The notes beneath the pieces are model-generated. The model searched no databases and had not been told where the DNA came from. It worked only from the letters and a program-made list of their open reading frames with translations. 64,000 bases of DNA from Bacillus sp. T3 (lineage in GTDB: Bacteria; Bacillota; Bacilli; Bacillales; Cytobacillaceae). The stretch spans positions 1,798,001-1,862,000 of the forward strand of contig NZ_CP137761.1 in assembly GCF_033449965.1 (NCBI RefSeq). Reading direction: 5' to 3'. Shown here piece by piece: positions 44,764 to 54,621 of the stretch. The position numbers were made by a program, and so were the translations under genes. The stretch's first letter is position 1, and each line of letters starts with the position of its first letter.

Positions 44764-45096
44764 CTAACCATCAATAAGGAGAAAAATCTCATCGCCTTCT
44801 ATAGATGTTTTATAGGTTTTGACACATCCCGTATCCGGCTCTTGAACCATTCCATTATCTAGGCAGATCTTCCAATCATGCATCGGACAGAAAACAAAAT
44901 CTCCACTCACAACTCCCTCTGCCAATACTCCGCCTTTATGCGGACAGCGGTTTTCAACCGCGCGGATGCTTCCACCTGAAAGTTTAAATACGGCGATTTC
45001 TTTATCACCGACACGCACTGTTTTTCCTAAACGATCCGGTAATTCATGAACAGTACCAACTAATAATTTTAATGCTGCTAAGCTTTTATTTACCAC
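44764..45096 (-). CDS. nirD: Nitrite reductase small subunit NirD (NasE)
   Basis: 110 residues from GTG, ten bases after AAGGAGG. The Rieske [2Fe-2S] ligands are Cys51-x-His53 (NRCPHKGG) and Cys70-x2-His73 (FCPMHDWK). It is the small subunit of the NADH-dependent assimilatory nitrite reductase, reducing nitrite to ammonium with NirB in the cytosol. It lies 33 bases after nirB and is co-transcribed. No nasF (sirohaem synthesis) gene follows, unlike the B. subtilis nas operon. Confidence 0.93.
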   Translation of the reverse strand: MVNKSLAALKLLVGTVHELPDRLGKTVRVGDKEIAVFKLSGGSIRAVENRCPHKGGVLAEGVVSGDFVFCPMHDWKICLDNGMVQEPDTGCVKTYKTSIEGDEIFLLIDG

Positions 45097-45129
45097 GCTG
45101 TCATCTCCTCCTTTGAATAATCCTTAGAT

Positions 45130-47546
45130 TTAAGACATTACTACACTATCAAATAAGTCTTTTTTCTTTTTATTGTCATTAATAATCTCTCTCCATGGAT
45201 CTTTGAAAATGGATAACGTTTCTTCCATACGAGCGTTCAATTCTTTCCGCTTATCCGTATCCTCCAATATCGATTGCACGTGTGCTAAACTAACACGCTC
45301 AATCCAAGCAGACGTACGTTCCAAGTAGTTGGCGGTTTCGCGGTAATACTGCAAATATGCACCTGTAATTTCCATTACTTCTTCGTTCGTTTTTACCTTG
45401 TATAACAAATCTCCTCCGCGTACATGAGTTCCGCCGTTACCGCCGATATAAATTTCCCAGCCACCGTCAATACCAATAAATCCAATATCTTTAAAGCCGG
45501 ATTCGGCACAGCTTCTAGGACAGGCGGATACTGCCATTTTTACCTTGTGAGGTGTTTGAAGACCTTGAAATTTCTTTTCCAATGCGATTCCAAGAGCCAT
45601 TGAATCCTGCGTGCCAAAGCGGCAGAACTGTTCACCAACACAGGTTTTAACAGTGCGGAGGGATTTTCCATACGCATACCCTGGAAGGCATATCGAGATC
45701 TTCCCACACTTTTGGCAGGTCTTCTTTTTTGACACCGAACAGGTCAATACGTTGGCCGCCTGTTAATTTAACTAAAGGAATCTCATATTTATCCACCACA
45801 TCTGCAATTTTTCTCAAGTCTTGAGAATTGGTCACTCCGCCGTACATAGCTGGTACAACTGAGTATGTGCCATCCTTTTGAATGTTCGCATGCATCCGTT
45901 CGTTTACCAAACGGGATTCTTTTTCATCTTTATATTTCGTTGGATTGACCATTCCCAAGTAGTAGTTTAGAGCTGGTCGGCATTTGGAACAGCCTTCTTC
46001 TGTGCTCCAGCCAAGGACGTTCATGACTTCTCTTATATGAGTCAATCCTTTTGCTCTTATTTCTTCCACCACTTCATCCCTTGATAATGTTGTACAATCG
46101 CAGATTGCTTCTTTTTGAGAATTTGCATCAAATTCCGCTCCTAACGTATGCTGTAACAATTCCGCTACAAGCGGTTTACATCCACCACAAGAACGGGAAG
46201 CACTTGTACAGGCTTTTATTTCATCGACTGAGCAGCAACCTTGTTGTTGGATTGCCTGGACAACGGTTCCCTTTGACACTCCGTTACAGCCGCAAATGAT
46301 TTCATCATCTGTCATGCCGGCAACTAAACTGATGCTTGACGCTTCACCAATCGGCTTCAAAATGGATACTTTCTCTGTATCCGATATATCTGCTTGCTTT
46401 TGGATCAAGGAGTACAAGCGGTTGCTATCACTACTGTCACCGAATAGTACAGCTCCGACAATTTGATTCTCTCGCAATACTACTTTTTTATAAATTCCAT
46501 CTTGTTCATCGAACACCTTGATTGCCTTTTTGTTTTCACCTTCTGTGAAGTCACCGGCAGAGAATACTTCTACACCTGAATACTTTCAGTTGAGTGGATA
46601 AAACTGATCCCTGGTACGGCTTTGTTTCTACACCACAGATTGCCTTCGCTAATACTTTTCCTTGTTCGTACAGAGGGGCAACTAATCCGTAGGCGATTCC
46701 ATTATGTTCAGCACATTCTCCAACTGCGTATATATTTGGGACATCTGTTTGCAAATAGTCGTTGACAACAATTCCGCGATTAACAGAAAGACTACTACCT
46801 TTTGCTAAGTCGATATTTGGTTTGATTCCAACCGCCATGACCACTAAGTCGACTTCCAATTCGGTACCGTCGCTAAACCTTAATCCTTCGACGCGATCTT
46901 CACCAAAGATTTCCTGAGTTTGTTTTTTTAATAAAAATTTCATCCCTTGATTCTCTAATTCTGTTTGCAATAGCTTACCTGCTGTCGGATCCAATTGTCG
47001 TTCCATTAAGTTGGGAGAAAGGTGGATGACTGAAACATCCATTCCCAGATTTAAAAGGCCTCTTGCCGCTTCTAATCCAAGCAGTCCGCCTCCGATAACG
47101 GCGGCCTTTTTATATTTTCTTGAAGCAGCAAGCATTTCGTCCGTATCTTTAATATCACGGAAGGCTGTTACTCCTTTTTTATCCGCTCCCGGAATCGGAA
47201 GGATAAACGGATTAGATCCTGTTGCCAAAATTAGTTCATCATACGGCTCTATTCTGCCTGAATCGGTCACGACCAATTTTTTATCGGAATCAATCTTTAT
47301 TACTGTTTCCCCTGTATACAATTGAATATTGTTTTCTTTGTACCAATTCCAATCATTTAGTGTGATATCCACGACTTTTGTGTCGCCTTGCAACACCTTG
47401 GATAATAAAATTCTATTATAATTCGGATGTGGCTCGCTTCCGAAAATCGTAATCTCGAATTTTTCCTTAGAAATATTCAATATTTCTTCAATGGCTCTAA
47501 CACCAGCCATTCCATTCCCTACGAGTATCAACTTCTTTTTTTCCAT
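45130..47546 (-). pseudogene. nirB: Nitrite reductase large subunit NirB (NasD), two frameshifts
   Basis: Three overlapping or abutting frames give about 805 residues when repaired, the length of B. subtilis NasD. N-terminal FAD/NAD(P)H domains: ILVGNGMAGVRAIEEIL and VIGGGLLGLEAARGLL. The middle has two BFD-like [2Fe-2S] segments with CGCNGVSKG and SCGGCKPLV. The sirohaem/[4Fe-4S] site near the end is TCVGEQFCRFG and ACPRSCAE. The breaks are an extra T near 46578 (repair gives LKVSGVEVFSAG) and an extra C near 45683 (repair gives MPSGYAYGKSLR). All cofactor motifs survive, so base errors are likely. A GlnR/TnrA-like box lies 86 bases upstream of the start. Confidence 0.9.
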
Positions 47547-47631
47547 TCGGCGATTCCTCCTATTGGCACGTTGTTTAAGTAAAGTAAACTCACTAAACTA
47601 TAACATGGTTTGTTGAATACGTGACTTGTTA

Positions 47632-47648
47632 TGTAAGAATACCTCACA
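47632..47648. promoter_or_regulatory. GlnR/TnrA-like box upstream of nirB
   Basis: TGTAAGAATACCTCACA fits TGTNA-N7-TNACA perfectly and the longer TnrA consensus at all but one fixed position. It suggests activation by TnrA under nitrogen limitation. The rest of 47547-47851 holds only the transporter's terminator. Confidence 0.7.
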
Positions 47649-47778
47649 AACTTTTCTCAGAATGTAATATCCTCAAAAATGATTTCTTTCGCTACACCTA
47701 TTTTTGAGATGTTTTTTAATTGGTTTTTAAGGTTCGAGAAATGAGTAAGCAAGTGGTAAGTAGGGGGAGAAGATTTAA

Positions 47779-47829
47779 GAAAACGGCCTTTCATCTTCGT
47801 TGAATTACAAGTGAAGTGAAAGACCATTT
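47779..47829 (-). terminator. Terminator of the nitrate transporter gene
   Basis: On minus: GGTCTTTCACTTC ... GAAGATGAAAGGCC with small bulges, then GTTTTCTT. Confidence 0.65.
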
Positions 47830-47851
47830 CTTTATTTGGATCCAAAATAGA

Positions 47852-49060
47852 TTAAATTTTTACAGTTGCTTCCTTTGACGACCAAGCTTTCCGCCAAGAA
47901 ATTTGGGCAATCATCAAGACGAAAAGTGCTGCCAAACCAATTCCTGCATAAACCATAAACCCTGTAGCGTAGCTTCCGGTCACTTGTTTAAGTGTTCCAA
48001 GTATATTTGGTACGAAAAATCCACCGACACCACCGGCCGCTCCTACAATTCCGGTAATCATTCCAATTTCATTTTGGAATCTCTGTGGTACTAATTGGAA
48101 AACTGCTCCATTTCCCATCCCAAGGCACATCATTCCGATGAATAATAAGGCTGTTACCATCGTTATAGATGGAAGTTGGCTTACACCAAACATACTGAGT
48201 GCAACACCAATAAACAAAAAGGTGAGTAGTCGAACGCCGCCGATTTTATCGGCGATGAATCCGCCTACAGGACGGAAAAAGCTTCCTGCTGCCACGCACA
48301 GAGTTACGAAATCTCCTGCTCTTACTTTTGATAAATCATATTGATCAACAAAAAAGATACTTAAAAAGCTGGCTAAACCAACAAAACCACCGAAAGTGAC
48401 ACCATAAAGTAAACAGAAGTACCATGTATCTTTTAGTTTAAAGACCTTAAAATATTCGATGATCGGTTTTGCTGCAGGCTGTGAAGGGGCATCTTTCGCA
48501 ATAAGTACATAAATAGTAAAAACAATTAAAAGTGGAATAAGAGCTAATCCCATCACGCCATGCCAGCTGACATGCTCTGCAAGACGCGGTCCAAATAAAG
48601 TTGCAAATAATGTTCCACTATTACCTGCACCTGCAATTCCCATTGCTAATCCTTGTAAATGCGGTGGATACCAGCGGCTCGCCATCGGCAATGCTGCAGC
48701 AAAACTTGCACCTGCTACACCAAGTAAAATTGCAATGAAGTAAAGCTCTGTAAGTGTCTGTCCGAATAACCATCCCCATGCAAGTGGAAGCATCGTGACA
48801 ATCATCCCGCCAATGGCTGTTTTTCGAGGCCCGATTCGGTCAGTTAAGACGCCGAGGATAAGACGGAAGAATGAGCCGCCAAGAATAGGAACGGCAACAA
48901 TCAAGCCTTTTTCTGCGGGTGACAGGCCGAAATCTTTGGTAATATAGACACCTAGAGCTCCTAATAAAACCCAAATCATAAAGCTGACATCAAAGTATAA
49001 AAACGAGGCGAATAGAGACGGTGCATGACCGCTTTTTTTAAGATCGGATATTTTCATCAT
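47852..49060 (-). CDS. Nitrate/nitrite MFS transporter (NarK/NasA family)
   Basis: 402 residues, AAGGAGAG before the ATG. Twelve helices. Family signatures: FFRLILGVLTDRIGPRKTAI after helix two, the nitrate signature GAGNSGTLFA near residue 142 and its second copy GIVGAAGGVGGFFVPNILG near 345, plus the substrate-binding arginine in the second and eighth helices. It imports nitrate or exports nitrite. It is divergent from the nitrate reductase gene. NasA (assimilation) is favoured by context, while the Fnr-like box upstream is a feature of NarK. Confidence 0.9.
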   Translation of the reverse strand: MMKISDLKKSGHAPSLFASFLYFDVSFMIWVLLGALGVYITKDFGLSPAEKGLIVAVPILGGSFFRLILGVLTDRIGPRKTAIGGMIVTMLPLAWGWLFGQTLTELYFIAILLGVAGASFAAALPMASRWYPPHLQGLAMGIAGAGNSGTLFATLFGPRLAEHVSWHGVMGLALIPLLIVFTIYVLIAKDAPSQPAAKPIIEYFKVFKLKDTWYFCLLYGVTFGGFVGLASFLSIFFVDQYDLSKVRAGDFVTLCVAAGSFFRPVGGFIADKIGGVRLLTFLFIGVALSMFGVSQLPSITMVTALLFIGMMCLGMGNGAVFQLVPQRFQNEIGMITGIVGAAGGVGGFFVPNILGTLKQVTGSYATGFMVYAGIGLAALFVLMIAQISWRKAWSSKEATVKI

Positions 49061-49154
49061 TTTCTCTCCTTTTTAACAAATAATTTTTTGCTTGTTAGGA
49101 ATTGCGCAAGTGTAAAGATTTGTTTCTGTGCTTGGTTAAAGGATAGTCTGTTGT

Positions 49155-49170
49155 TGTGAGTTTTGTCACA
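49155..49170. promoter_or_regulatory. Fnr/CRP-type box between transporter and nitrate reductase genes
   Basis: TGTGAGTTTTGTCACA is a perfect TGTGA-N6-TCACA palindrome, the Fnr/CRP-family consensus, about 95 bases upstream of the transporter start codon. It suggests oxygen-linked control. Confidence 0.65.
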
Positions 49171-49175
49171 AATGG

Positions 49176-49192
49176 TGTAAGAAAATCTGACG
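49176..49192. promoter_or_regulatory. GlnR/TnrA-like box between transporter and nitrate reductase genes
   Basis: TGTAAGAAAATCTGACG matches TGTNANAWWWTMTNACA at every fixed position except the last base. It lies six bases from the Fnr-like box and could serve both divergent genes. Confidence 0.6.
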
Positions 49193-49289
49193 TAAATAAT
49201 TTTATTAGGTGAAGTTTATGGGATAATAATTCGTATCCACGGTATAGCAATCATTACTCACTATCAACGAGCGGAAGGGATGAGATATA

Positions 49290-51431
49290 TTGACTGAGTT
49301 GTTATTAAATTACTTTCGGAAAAAACAGCAGGAAGTTCAGTCGGAAAAAGCGTATGATACGCAATGTCCATATTGTAGTATGCAATGTAAGATGGAATTG
49401 GTTGAACAATCGATTGTCTCAAGGAATAAATACAAGATAATTGGGAAGGACAATCCAACTTCCGAGGGGCGTTTATGTATTAAGGGGTTGAACGCACATC
49501 AGCATGCTTTGCATGGTGAAAGAATCAAGTATCCGTTATTGAAGGTGAATGGTGAATTTGTTCGTATTTCCTGGGAAGAAGCATTGAATCATATAAAAGA
49601 GAATTTCAGCAATATTCAATCTAAGGATGGTATGAATGCATTGGCAGTTTACGGAAGTGCCTCGATTACGAACGAAGAGGCGTATTTACTAGGCAAATTT
49701 GCACGCGTGGCTTTAAAAACAAAAAACATAGATTATAACGGGCGTTTATGTATGTCTGCAGCTGCCTCAGCAGCAATCCAAACATTCGGGATGGACCTGG
49801 GAATGACGAACTCCTTAACAGAAATTCCACTTACACGGTGTATTATTTTAGCTGGGACGAACATTGCTGAATGCCAGCCTACCATTATGCCATATTTTAA
49901 GAAAGCGAAGAAAAATGGGGCGTATATTATCGCCATTGACCCCTGGGAAACGGCTACGACGAAAATCGCGGATTTACACTTAAAAGTAAAACCTGGAACG
50001 GATGCGGCTTTAGCAAATGGACTGTTAAAAGTCATGATTGAAGAAAACTTAATCGATGAAGCTTTTATTGAAGAAAGAGCGAATGGCTTTGAGGAAGTGA
50101 AGGAGCATGTGGATACATTGAACTTAGAAGAAATCGCTCGAGTAACCAGTATTCCAGTCGAGCAGATTCGCAAAGCGGCCACGGTGTTCGGCCGTGAGGA
50201 AACCGGGTATGATTTTTACAGCCAGGGGAGTGGAACAACAAACTGATGGATCAGCAGCTGTGCGGAATTTTCTGAATATTCTTATTGCTACAGGTAAAAT
50301 CGGGAAACCTTACTCAGGTTATGGAGCAATCACTGGTCAGGGGAATGGCCAGGGAGCTCGCGAGCACGGCCAAAAGGCAGATCAGCTTCCAGGCTATCGC
50401 TCGATTGAAAACAAAGAACATCGGGAGTATATTGCCGGTTGTGGGGAATCAGCGAAGACGAGCTGCCGGGAAAAGGAGTATCAGCATACGAAATTATGGA
50501 GAAAGTTCATGAAGGCGAGATTACTGGGATGCTGTTAATGTGTTCTAATCCCGTCGTTTCAAATCCGAATGCGAATTTCGTCAAGGAGGCATTGAAAAAA
50601 TTGAAGTTTTTTGTTGCAGTTGATTTATTTGTTTCTGAAACTGCAAAACTAGCAAATCTTATTTTACCGACTACATCTTATTTAGAAGATGAGGGGACGA
50701 TGACCAATCTGGAAGGGCGAGTAACGCTGCGGGAAGCAAGCTATCCGAGTCCGGGCGAGGCAAAGCATGACTGGCAAATTATTTGTGACATTGCCGGTGT
50801 TCTTGGAAAAGAGAAGTATTTTTCCTTTTCTTCTGCGGAAGAGATTTTTGAAGAATTAAGGGAAGCGAGCCGCGGTGGAGTGGCTGACTACTACGGAATT
50901 ACTTATGACCGCTTAAGGAATGAGGGCGGCATCTTGTGGCCGTGCCCTGATATTGACCATAAAGGGACAAAACGATTATTTGAAACATCCTTTGCGCATC
51001 CTGATGGGAAGGCGTCTATGATTGCTGTACCGAATAACCCAGTTGTTCCGAAAGAACAACCGGATGAAGAGTTTCCGCTCTATTTGACGACAGGTAGGGT
51101 TATGTCCCATTATTTAACAGGTGTACAAACAAGAAAAAGTCCGTCATTAACAGCAAGAAATAACGAATCATTTATGGAAATTCACCCAACAACAGCACTG
51201 AAATACGAAATTCAAGACCATTCTTTAGTGAAGATTGAATCTAGACGAGGAAGCATTGTAGTCAGAAGCAAATGGTCGGCAGCGATTCGCCAAGACACGG
51301 TTTTTGTCCCGTTTCATTGGGACGGTACCCAAAATGTCAATCGCCTCGTGTCAAAAGAATTAGACCCTACATGCAAAATGCCGGGATTTAAAGTAAGTGC
51401 TGTTAAAGTCAGTGCTGTTGCAGACTTTTAG
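49290..51431 (+). pseudogene. nasC: Assimilatory nitrate reductase catalytic subunit (NasC-like), two frameshifts
   Basis: Repaired length about 713 residues from a TTG start (AAGGGATGAG upstream), close to B. subtilis NasC. The [4Fe-4S] ligands are Cys26, Cys29, Cys33 and Cys63 (QCPYCSMQC, RLCIKG). Molybdopterin-guanine-dinucleotide domains follow: YGSASITNEEAYLLGKFAR, CIILAGTNIAECQP, and a C-terminal FPLYLTTGRVMSHYLTG. Breaks: an extra T near 50207 (repair gives ETGMIFTARGVEQQTDGSAA) and one missing base near 50439 (repair gives WGISEDELPGKGVS). It reduces nitrate to nitrite for NirBD. No electron-transfer partner (NasB) is adjacent. Confidence 0.88.
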
Positions 51432-51483
51432 TTGGTTTGAAGTTAAATATTGGGAGGAATAAAGTTTTCACCACCAGCATAGA

Positions 51484-51520
51484 AACCCATGGCAAAATTG
51501 TCATGGGTCTTTAACTTTTT
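51484..51520 (+). terminator. Rho-independent terminator of the nitrate reductase gene
   Basis: ACCCATG and CATGGGT around ten bases, followed by CTTTAACTTTTTT. Confidence 0.75.
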
Positions 51521-51579
51521 TGATTTGTTGATAAGCCATCTTTAACTATAGTGATTTCAACTATGAATAGGTGCATTAT

Positions 51580-52203
51580 TTAAGAAATTTCGCCTAAAAT
51601 ACTTTTGATACCTATTTCGTAAAAAGGATACATATCATTAAGTTCCATAATATGTGTTTGAATTGGAACTCCATACATTAACGCGATTAATTGATAGACT
51701 ACTTCATTATATCGAGAAGGATGAATAGAAGTTATATCTGAAAGACAGTAGGTAAAAACCTGCTGCAAGTTGAGTGGCTTTACTTTTTGATCAAATGCTT
51801 CTTTATTAAACAAGTAATATTCATAAGGTGATAGTTCAATAGCGACTGGTTTCTCGGTAAGTTTACTGTAATAATGGATGAGTGAAACCATGATTTTTTT
51901 ACCAATAACAGGATCTTCACAGATGGATTGAAATATCTGATACAATCCATCTGCACCTTTATACTTTTTGCAGTGGATATTGAAGCTTCTGTCATAAAGC
52001 CACTTACATACAAAGTAATCTAAAACCTGTTCCTTGTACTTAAAGTATTTAAAAAAAGTCACTTTCGTCGTATTGATGTTCGCACACAATTCATCAATGG
52101 TAAGATCATTGAGATTTTTTATTTTCAGCAGACGAAGCATTTCTTCAAGTATCGATACCTTCAATAGTGCCGCCTTTTTTTCTCTAATTCCGAAACTTTC
52201 CAC
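51580..52203 (-). CDS. TetR/AcrR family transcriptional regulator
   Basis: 207 residues from GTG, eight bases after AAGGAG. The N-terminal DNA-binding domain reads LTIDELCANINTTKVTFFKY followed by FKYKEQVLDYFVC. The C-terminal ligand domain is family-specific and not recognisable. Its 5' end overlaps the 3' end of the upstream membrane-protein gene by 43 bases, so the two are translationally coupled. It probably regulates its own operon. Confidence 0.82.
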   Translation of the reverse strand: MESFGIREKKAALLKVSILEEMLRLLKIKNLNDLTIDELCANINTTKVTFFKYFKYKEQVLDYFVCKWLYDRSFNIHCKKYKGADGLYQIFQSICEDPVIGKKIMVSLIHYYSKLTEKPVAIELSPYEYYLFNKEAFDQKVKPLNLQQVFTYCLSDITSIHPSRYNEVVYQLIALMYGVPIQTHIMELNDMYPFYEIGIKSILGEIS

Positions 52204-52805
52204 TTAATTTTCTCCTTCTTTGTTCTATTTCTAATCCAGGTTGCACAGCAAATGATAAAAATAAGGATCGTTATTAAATAAAATATTGAAGTCGACATGC
52301 TTTTTATGATCGTAAAAATATCTGCAGCATATACAATAATTTTTGGAACTGCCGATTTATAGGAAAGCATCAAAAAAATCATAATGTTCTCCAAGTAATC
52401 AAATAACATCGCAATCAAAGGGAGAGATAAGATGGCTTTTGAAAAAGATGAAAGCGTAGTTATATCTGATCTATTCTTAGCCTTATTATAAAGGCGAAGC
52501 AGCAAAATAAATGTGGACAATCCAGTTATGCAGTTTAGGATAGGAAATAAAATATCCAACGGTAACTGAACATACTTATAAAGGCTATAACCATTTTCTG
52601 ATAATTGAGATAGAAATTTAAATGCATACTCATAAGTATAACCCAAAGGCTTCATATCAAATAACAAAAGGTTACCAGCCTCATGGCTTATCCTCGGAAT
52701 GGAATAAGTCTGCATGATGATATAGATGGTTTGCGCTAGCAATAGAAAAAGCAGCCACAATTTAATTGTTACATTTTTAAGCTTTTTAACCAGATTGCTT
52801 ATCAT
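52161..52805 (-). CDS. Integral membrane protein, unknown function
   Basis: 214 residues, AAAGGGGG before the ATG. Four membrane helices (about 15-32, 83-103, 125-145, 175-195) and a long first extracellular loop (residues 33-75), ending in a basic cytoplasmic tail. The layout resembles Firmicute proteins of unknown function that travel with TetR regulators. No motif for transport or catalysis is seen. Confidence 0.7.
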   Translation of the reverse strand: MISNLVKKLKNVTIKLWLLFLLLAQTIYIIMQTYSIPRISHEAGNLLLFDMKPLGYTYEYAFKFLSQLSENGYSLYKYVQLPLDILFPILNCITGLSTFILLLRLYNKAKNRSDITTLSSFSKAILSLPLIAMLFDYLENIMIFLMLSYKSAVPKIIVYAADIFTIIKSMSTSIFYLITILIFIICCATWIRNRTKKEKIKWKVSELEKKRRHY

Positions 52806-52933
52806 TTATTAGCCCCCTTTGAATTAGTTAACTACAGCAAATAAATTAACTGAGGTAAATTAAATTCTAAAGGGCAGTTGATTCTAAGTCAATAGTTTTT
52901 AGCTTTTAGAGATTAGAATAGAGGAGAAACATA

Positions 52934-53058
52934 GAATTTGTTGGGATTGAACCGGTAGAACATTTACTATTTGGAAATATTGGTTCACTCGATGAGAAGC
53001 ATATAAAGGTGTGTTAAAGGAAGTTAAAGAAAAGATTCATTCTGTATTTCCCCAGTAA
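52934..53058 (+). pseudogene. C-terminal remnant of an NAD(P)H-quinone reductase
   Basis: Reads EFVGIEPVEHLLFGNIGSLD, then after a base loss KGVLKEVKEKIHSVFPQ to TAA 53058. It matches the end of the intact gene at 1899-2483 (GVEPVEHLLFGSIGYLNEDA), with clear protein-level divergence. The rest of 52806-53112 holds only the terminator. Confidence 0.75.
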
Positions 53059-53078
53059 GCGTTGTGTGAATAAATCAT

Positions 53079-53112
53079 TGGGCTGCCTGATTAGTATTGG
53101 CAGCCTATTTTA
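53079..53112. terminator. Bidirectional terminator
   Basis: GGCTGCC and GGCAGCC around eleven bases, followed by TATTTTATT, at the 3' end of the metallo-hydrolase gene. Confidence 0.75.
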
Positions 53113-54228
53113 TTATTGTAACTTTGTCCACCAAGATGAAGCAGGAACGGAGAACTTACCATCTACTGGAATTGTTTCGCCAATTTTAGGAGCAATCATA
53201 TTTACTCCTGATTTTTCTGATGCCTTTAATGCTCGTACTATTGGTTCTGTCCAACCATGGAAAGCAAGGGTAAAGGCTCCCCAGTGAACTAACATCATAT
53301 TCTTACCATTTACATCTATATGTGCCTGAACAGCTTGTTCAGGTGTCATATGAACCCAAGACCAGCGACGGTCATATTGTCCGCCTTCGATTAAAGTAAG
53401 ATCAAATGGTCCGTACTTCTTCCCAATTTCCTTAAAATGTGTGCCATAACCACCATCTCCGCTTGTATAGAAACGTGTCTTTTCAGAAAGAATGACCCAG
53501 CCTCCCCAAAGTGTGGAATTTCTATTTAACGGTCCTCTTCCAGAAAAGTGTTTGGAAGGAGTGAATGCTACAGTTAAGCCTTGAAACTCTGTTTCATCCC
53601 ACCAATTTAATTCGGTTATCTTTTCTTTTTTAACTCCCCAATTAATCAAGTGTGCACTTACACCAAGAGGAACGAAGAAATGATCGACCTTGTTCTTTAA
53701 TTTTTTAATTGATGGATAATCTAAGTGGTCGTAATGATCATGGGTAATAAAAACCGCATCAATCGGCGGCATTTCATCAATAAGATGCAGCATATCTTCA
53801 CTGTAACGTTTGCTCCCTGCGAAAGAAACAGGTGAAGCAACTGGACCTAGCATCGGATCTACAAGTATCTTTTTATTATCGATACTAAGTAAAAAAGCAG
53901 AATGACCAAACCAAGTTAAACTATCTTCCTCACTTTTGATTTTGTTCCAATTGATTTCGGAAACAGGAATTGTGCCTTCAGGATTGCGATCTTTAGCACC
54001 TGAGAAATTTTCTTTAAGCATGGAGAAATAATCAGTTGCACTCATATTTAACTTTGTTGGTTCTGAGTTGATAAATTGACCGCCTACATAATTGTCCAAT
54101 TGACTAAATTGCTCTTTTTGTTTTTTACTCGGATTGCCACCGAAAACTGGATTTATGTTGATAAATAATAAGATGAAAACTAGTAATATAACGAAAAAAA
54201 GAAAAATATATATCATCACCTTTTTCAT
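53113..54228 (-). CDS. Membrane-anchored metallo-beta-lactamase fold hydrolase (NAPE-PLD-like)
   Basis: 371 residues. One N-terminal membrane helix (residues 4-25) anchors an external MBL domain. The zinc motif is FITHDHYDHLDY, with WFGHSAFLLSID, KILVDPMLG and the later LIEGGQYDRRWSWVHMTPEQ, GKNMMLVHWGAF. This order is typical of the NAPE-PLD/UlaG-like branch, which hydrolyses phosphodiester or lactone bonds. The substrate is unknown. Three upstream remnants and small genes are on the same strand. Confidence 0.85.
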   Translation of the reverse strand: MKKVMIYIFLFFVILLVFILLFININPVFGGNPSKKQKEQFSQLDNYVGGQFINSEPTKLNMSATDYFSMLKENFSGAKDRNPEGTIPVSEINWNKIKSEEDSLTWFGHSAFLLSIDNKKILVDPMLGPVASPVSFAGSKRYSEDMLHLIDEMPPIDAVFITHDHYDHLDYPSIKKLKNKVDHFFVPLGVSAHLINWGVKKEKITELNWWDETEFQGLTVAFTPSKHFSGRGPLNRNSTLWGGWVILSEKTRFYTSGDGGYGTHFKEIGKKYGPFDLTLIEGGQYDRRWSWVHMTPEQAVQAHIDVNGKNMMLVHWGAFTLAFHGWTEPIVRALKASEKSGVNMIAPKIGETIPVDGKFSVPASSWWTKLQ

Positions 54229-54357
54229 AATCCCCTCACTTTTTTGTCGAGAATTTCTATGAAGATTTTTTCATATAAATCATAGCATAGACCGATTATC
54301 TTGATAAATGTATTTAAGATTTAAATCCCTAAATGCTTTTTGTTCTGTTTGTTCAAT

Positions 54358-54552
54358 CTAATTGATGTCCCAAAGTAAAGTGTTCTTCCAAGGTAACCCT
54401 GCCCCACACATCCATGCTTTACATCCGTATCGATCATGGATTTTTTCATAGAAATCTCTATAATAAGCGGCACGTTCTTCTTTCAAATAATCGCCAATGA
54501 TTTTCCCATCTAATGAAGTTAGCATGTGGCAGGTGATATTTGGTCTTTCCAA
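54358..54552 (-). pseudogene. N-terminal remnant of a dihydrofolate reductase/RibD-C family gene
   Basis: 64 codons from TTG (AAGGA upstream): RPNITCHMLTSLDGKIIGDY then RDFYEKIHDRYGCKAWMCG, the start of a RibD C-terminal-type reductase, after which the frame ends in unrelated residues. The full family length is about 220, so three quarters are missing. Confidence 0.65.
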
Positions 54553-54577
54553 GGTTATTATTCCTTTCTATCAGATT

Positions 54578-54608
54578 GATAAAAAAACCCTGCATAACAG
54601 GGTTATTC
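54578..54608 (-). terminator. Terminator of the cupin gene
   Basis: On minus: ACCCTG, TTATG loop, CAGGGT, then seven T. Confidence 0.8.
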
Positions 54609-54621
54609 TTATCAAAAATTC

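Noticed and set aside
47657..47845. 62-codon minus frame downstream of the nitrate transporter
   Set aside because: It runs through the transporter's terminator hairpin and has no ribosome site.
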